A DNA stretch of 5,860 nt, taken from Deltaproteobacteria bacterium (lineage in GTDB: Bacteria; Desulfobacterota; Desulfobacteria; Desulfobacterales; SURF-15). Below, in pieces: positions 4,944 to 5,860 of the stretch (its first letter is position 1; each line of letters starts with the position of its first letter). Under the pieces are notes generated by a model. That model had not been told where the DNA came from. It did not search any database and saw nothing but the letters and a program-made list of their open reading frames with translations. The translations under genes and the position numbers were made by a program. The stretch covers positions 1 through 5,860 of the forward strand of contig JAHEHB010000350.1 of assembly GCA_024644775.1 (NCBI GenBank), in the 5' to 3' direction.

Positions 4944-5860
4944 ATGGAAACCACTTACCCCAGCATATTCAATGATGTGATCGGTCCTGTCATGCGAGGG
5001 CCATCCAGCTCGCACTGTGCGGCTTCTCTACGGATCGGAAGGCTCGCCAGAGATCTGATGGATGGAATGATCGATACGGTGCGAATCGAATTCGATCCGA
5101 AGGGCTCCCTTTCAACCACTCATGACAGCCAAGGAGCTGACATGGGTCTGTTCGCCGGTTTTTTAGGATGGAACGCAACCGATGAAAGGCTGGTAACTTC
5201 ACCCAAAGCAATCAAAGAAGCCGGAATTAAGGTTGCCATTCGCATTGTCGAATATGGTGCGGTGCACCCGAACACTTACAAGATTAATCTAAAAAATAAA
5301 AATGAAACCCATGAAATAATTGCCGTTTCAAGCGGTGGAGGGATGATTGAAATTGTCGAGGTTGACAGCGTTTCGGTATCGATGATGGGCGATTTTTTTG
5401 AAACGCTCGTCTATGTTGATTCAGATAAGGAAGATATTTTAAATTACATCAAAAAGAATGCGCCAGCGGATAGAATTGAGCTCTGTAAAGGAGACCGGAC
5501 AGCGTTTGTCGCGATAAAAGCACAAGGTTTTTTGGGCCCGGAAATCTGTACTCAGCTTAAATCGAAAAAAGCGGTTCTGAGTGTAAAAAAACTTTCTCCG
5601 GTTTTACCGATACTGTCCCGCAGAGAAACCACCGCTCCGTTTATCACTTGCCAAGAGATGATGAACTATAACTCAGGGAGAAATCTGGACTTGTGGGAAA
5701 TGGCCGTCCGTTATGAAAGTATTCGCGGCAATATTCCGCCGGAACAGGTCTTTGAGAAGATGAAAGAAATCGTTGGGCATATGCGAAAGTCGATTCAGCA
5801 AGGGCTGAACGGTACGGAATATCAGGATCGAATTTTAGGATTTCAATCCGGATTTTTTAA
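4944..5860 (+). CDS. Iron-sulfur L-serine ammonia-lyase family protein, beta-ACT-alpha fusion (3' end outside window)
   Basis: An open frame of 305 codons runs off the right edge. Residues 6-36 match the serine dehydratase beta domain: PSIFNDVIGPVMRGPSSSH followed by CAASLRIGRLAR. Next come HDSQGADMGLFAGFLGW (60-76), HPNTYKI (108-114) and AVSSGGGMIEI (127-137). An ACT-like regulatory segment spans about 150-220, and from about 235 the alpha domain begins (NLDLWEMAVRYESIRG, 247-262). This is SdaAB and SdaAA fused in one chain. The family converts L-serine to pyruvate and ammonia in the cytoplasm using an oxygen-sensitive [4Fe-4S] cluster; its cluster cysteines would lie beyond the window. Two beta-domain motifs differ from E. 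coli SdaA: Cys for Thr after PSSSH, and SQGAD in place of G-K-G-H-x-T-D. The substrate may therefore not be serine. ATG 4944 is chosen because an in-frame TGA lies at 4905-4907 and no earlier ATG exists. The ribosome site is weak (GGAA, 9 nt away). Confidence 0.85.
   Translation, partial: METTYPSIFNDVIGPVMRGPSSSHCAASLRIGRLARDLMDGMIDTVRIEFDPKGSLSTTHDSQGADMGLFAGFLGWNATDERLVTSPKAIKEAGIKVAIRIVEYGAVHPNTYKINLKNKNETHEIIAVSSGGGMIEIVEVDSVSVSMMGDFFETLVYVDSDKEDILNYIKKNAPADRIELCKGDRTAFVAIKAQGFLGPEICTQLKSKKAVLSVKKLSPVLPILSRRETTAPFITCQEMMNYNSGRNLDLWEMAVRYESIRGNIPPEQVFEKMKEIVGHMRKSIQQGLNGTEYQDRILGFQSGFF

Noticed and set aside
4794..5015. Minus-strand open frame of 73 codons across the serine dehydratase-like start
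   Set aside because: It is antisense to conserved SDH beta-domain codons, and its C-terminus is merely the heptamer repeat translated.

Overview
The window looks like chromosomal DNA from an anaerobic, Gram-negative bacterium. Desulfobacterota (sulfate-reducer-like) is the best guess. The reasons are a tungsten/molybdenum-type aldehyde:ferredoxin oxidoreductase, an Fe-S-type serine dehydratase family protein, CcdA-type thiol electron transport and moderate base composition. The lineage is inferred from gene content and protein style only. No mobile element, CRISPR array, tRNA or rRNA was seen.

Layout. (1) Positions 1-501, minus strand: the N-terminal part of a ChaN-like (haem-binding uptake/Tiki superfamily) probable lipoprotein, running off the left edge. 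(2) Positions 624-887, plus strand: a small two-helix membrane protein of unknown function, divergent from gene 1 across a 122-bp promoter region. (3) Positions 904-4437, minus strand: a tight four-gene operon, in transcription order aor (aldehyde ferredoxin oxidoreductase family, 713 aa), a ThiS/MoaD-like sulfur carrier ending in Gly-Gly, ccdA (membrane thiol electron carrier), and an exported thioredoxin-fold protein with a CxxC. The junctions are an ATGA overlap, 9 bp and 7 bp. The operon converges on gene 2 with only 16 bp between stop codons. (4) Positions 4438-4943: a gene-free divergent control region. It has candidate promoters in both directions, several perfect dyads and a short degenerate heptamer repeat. 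(5) From 4944 to the right edge, plus strand: the N-terminal 305 residues of an Fe-S-type L-serine ammonia-lyase family protein (beta and ACT domains plus the start of the alpha domain).

How the genes may work together. AOR-family enzymes are cytoplasmic and carry a bis-pterin W/Mo cofactor whose dithiolene sulfurs come from a MoaD-type carrier, so a dedicated small GG-tailed protein translationally coupled to aor makes sense. CcdA followed by a secreted thioredoxin-fold protein resembles the membrane and C-terminal domains of DsbD split into two genes, moving reducing equivalents from cytoplasm to periplasm. Why this pair shares an operon with a cytoplasmic AOR is the most intriguing question here. 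The ChaN-like protein, the small membrane protein and the serine dehydratase homologue have no evident functional tie to the operon.
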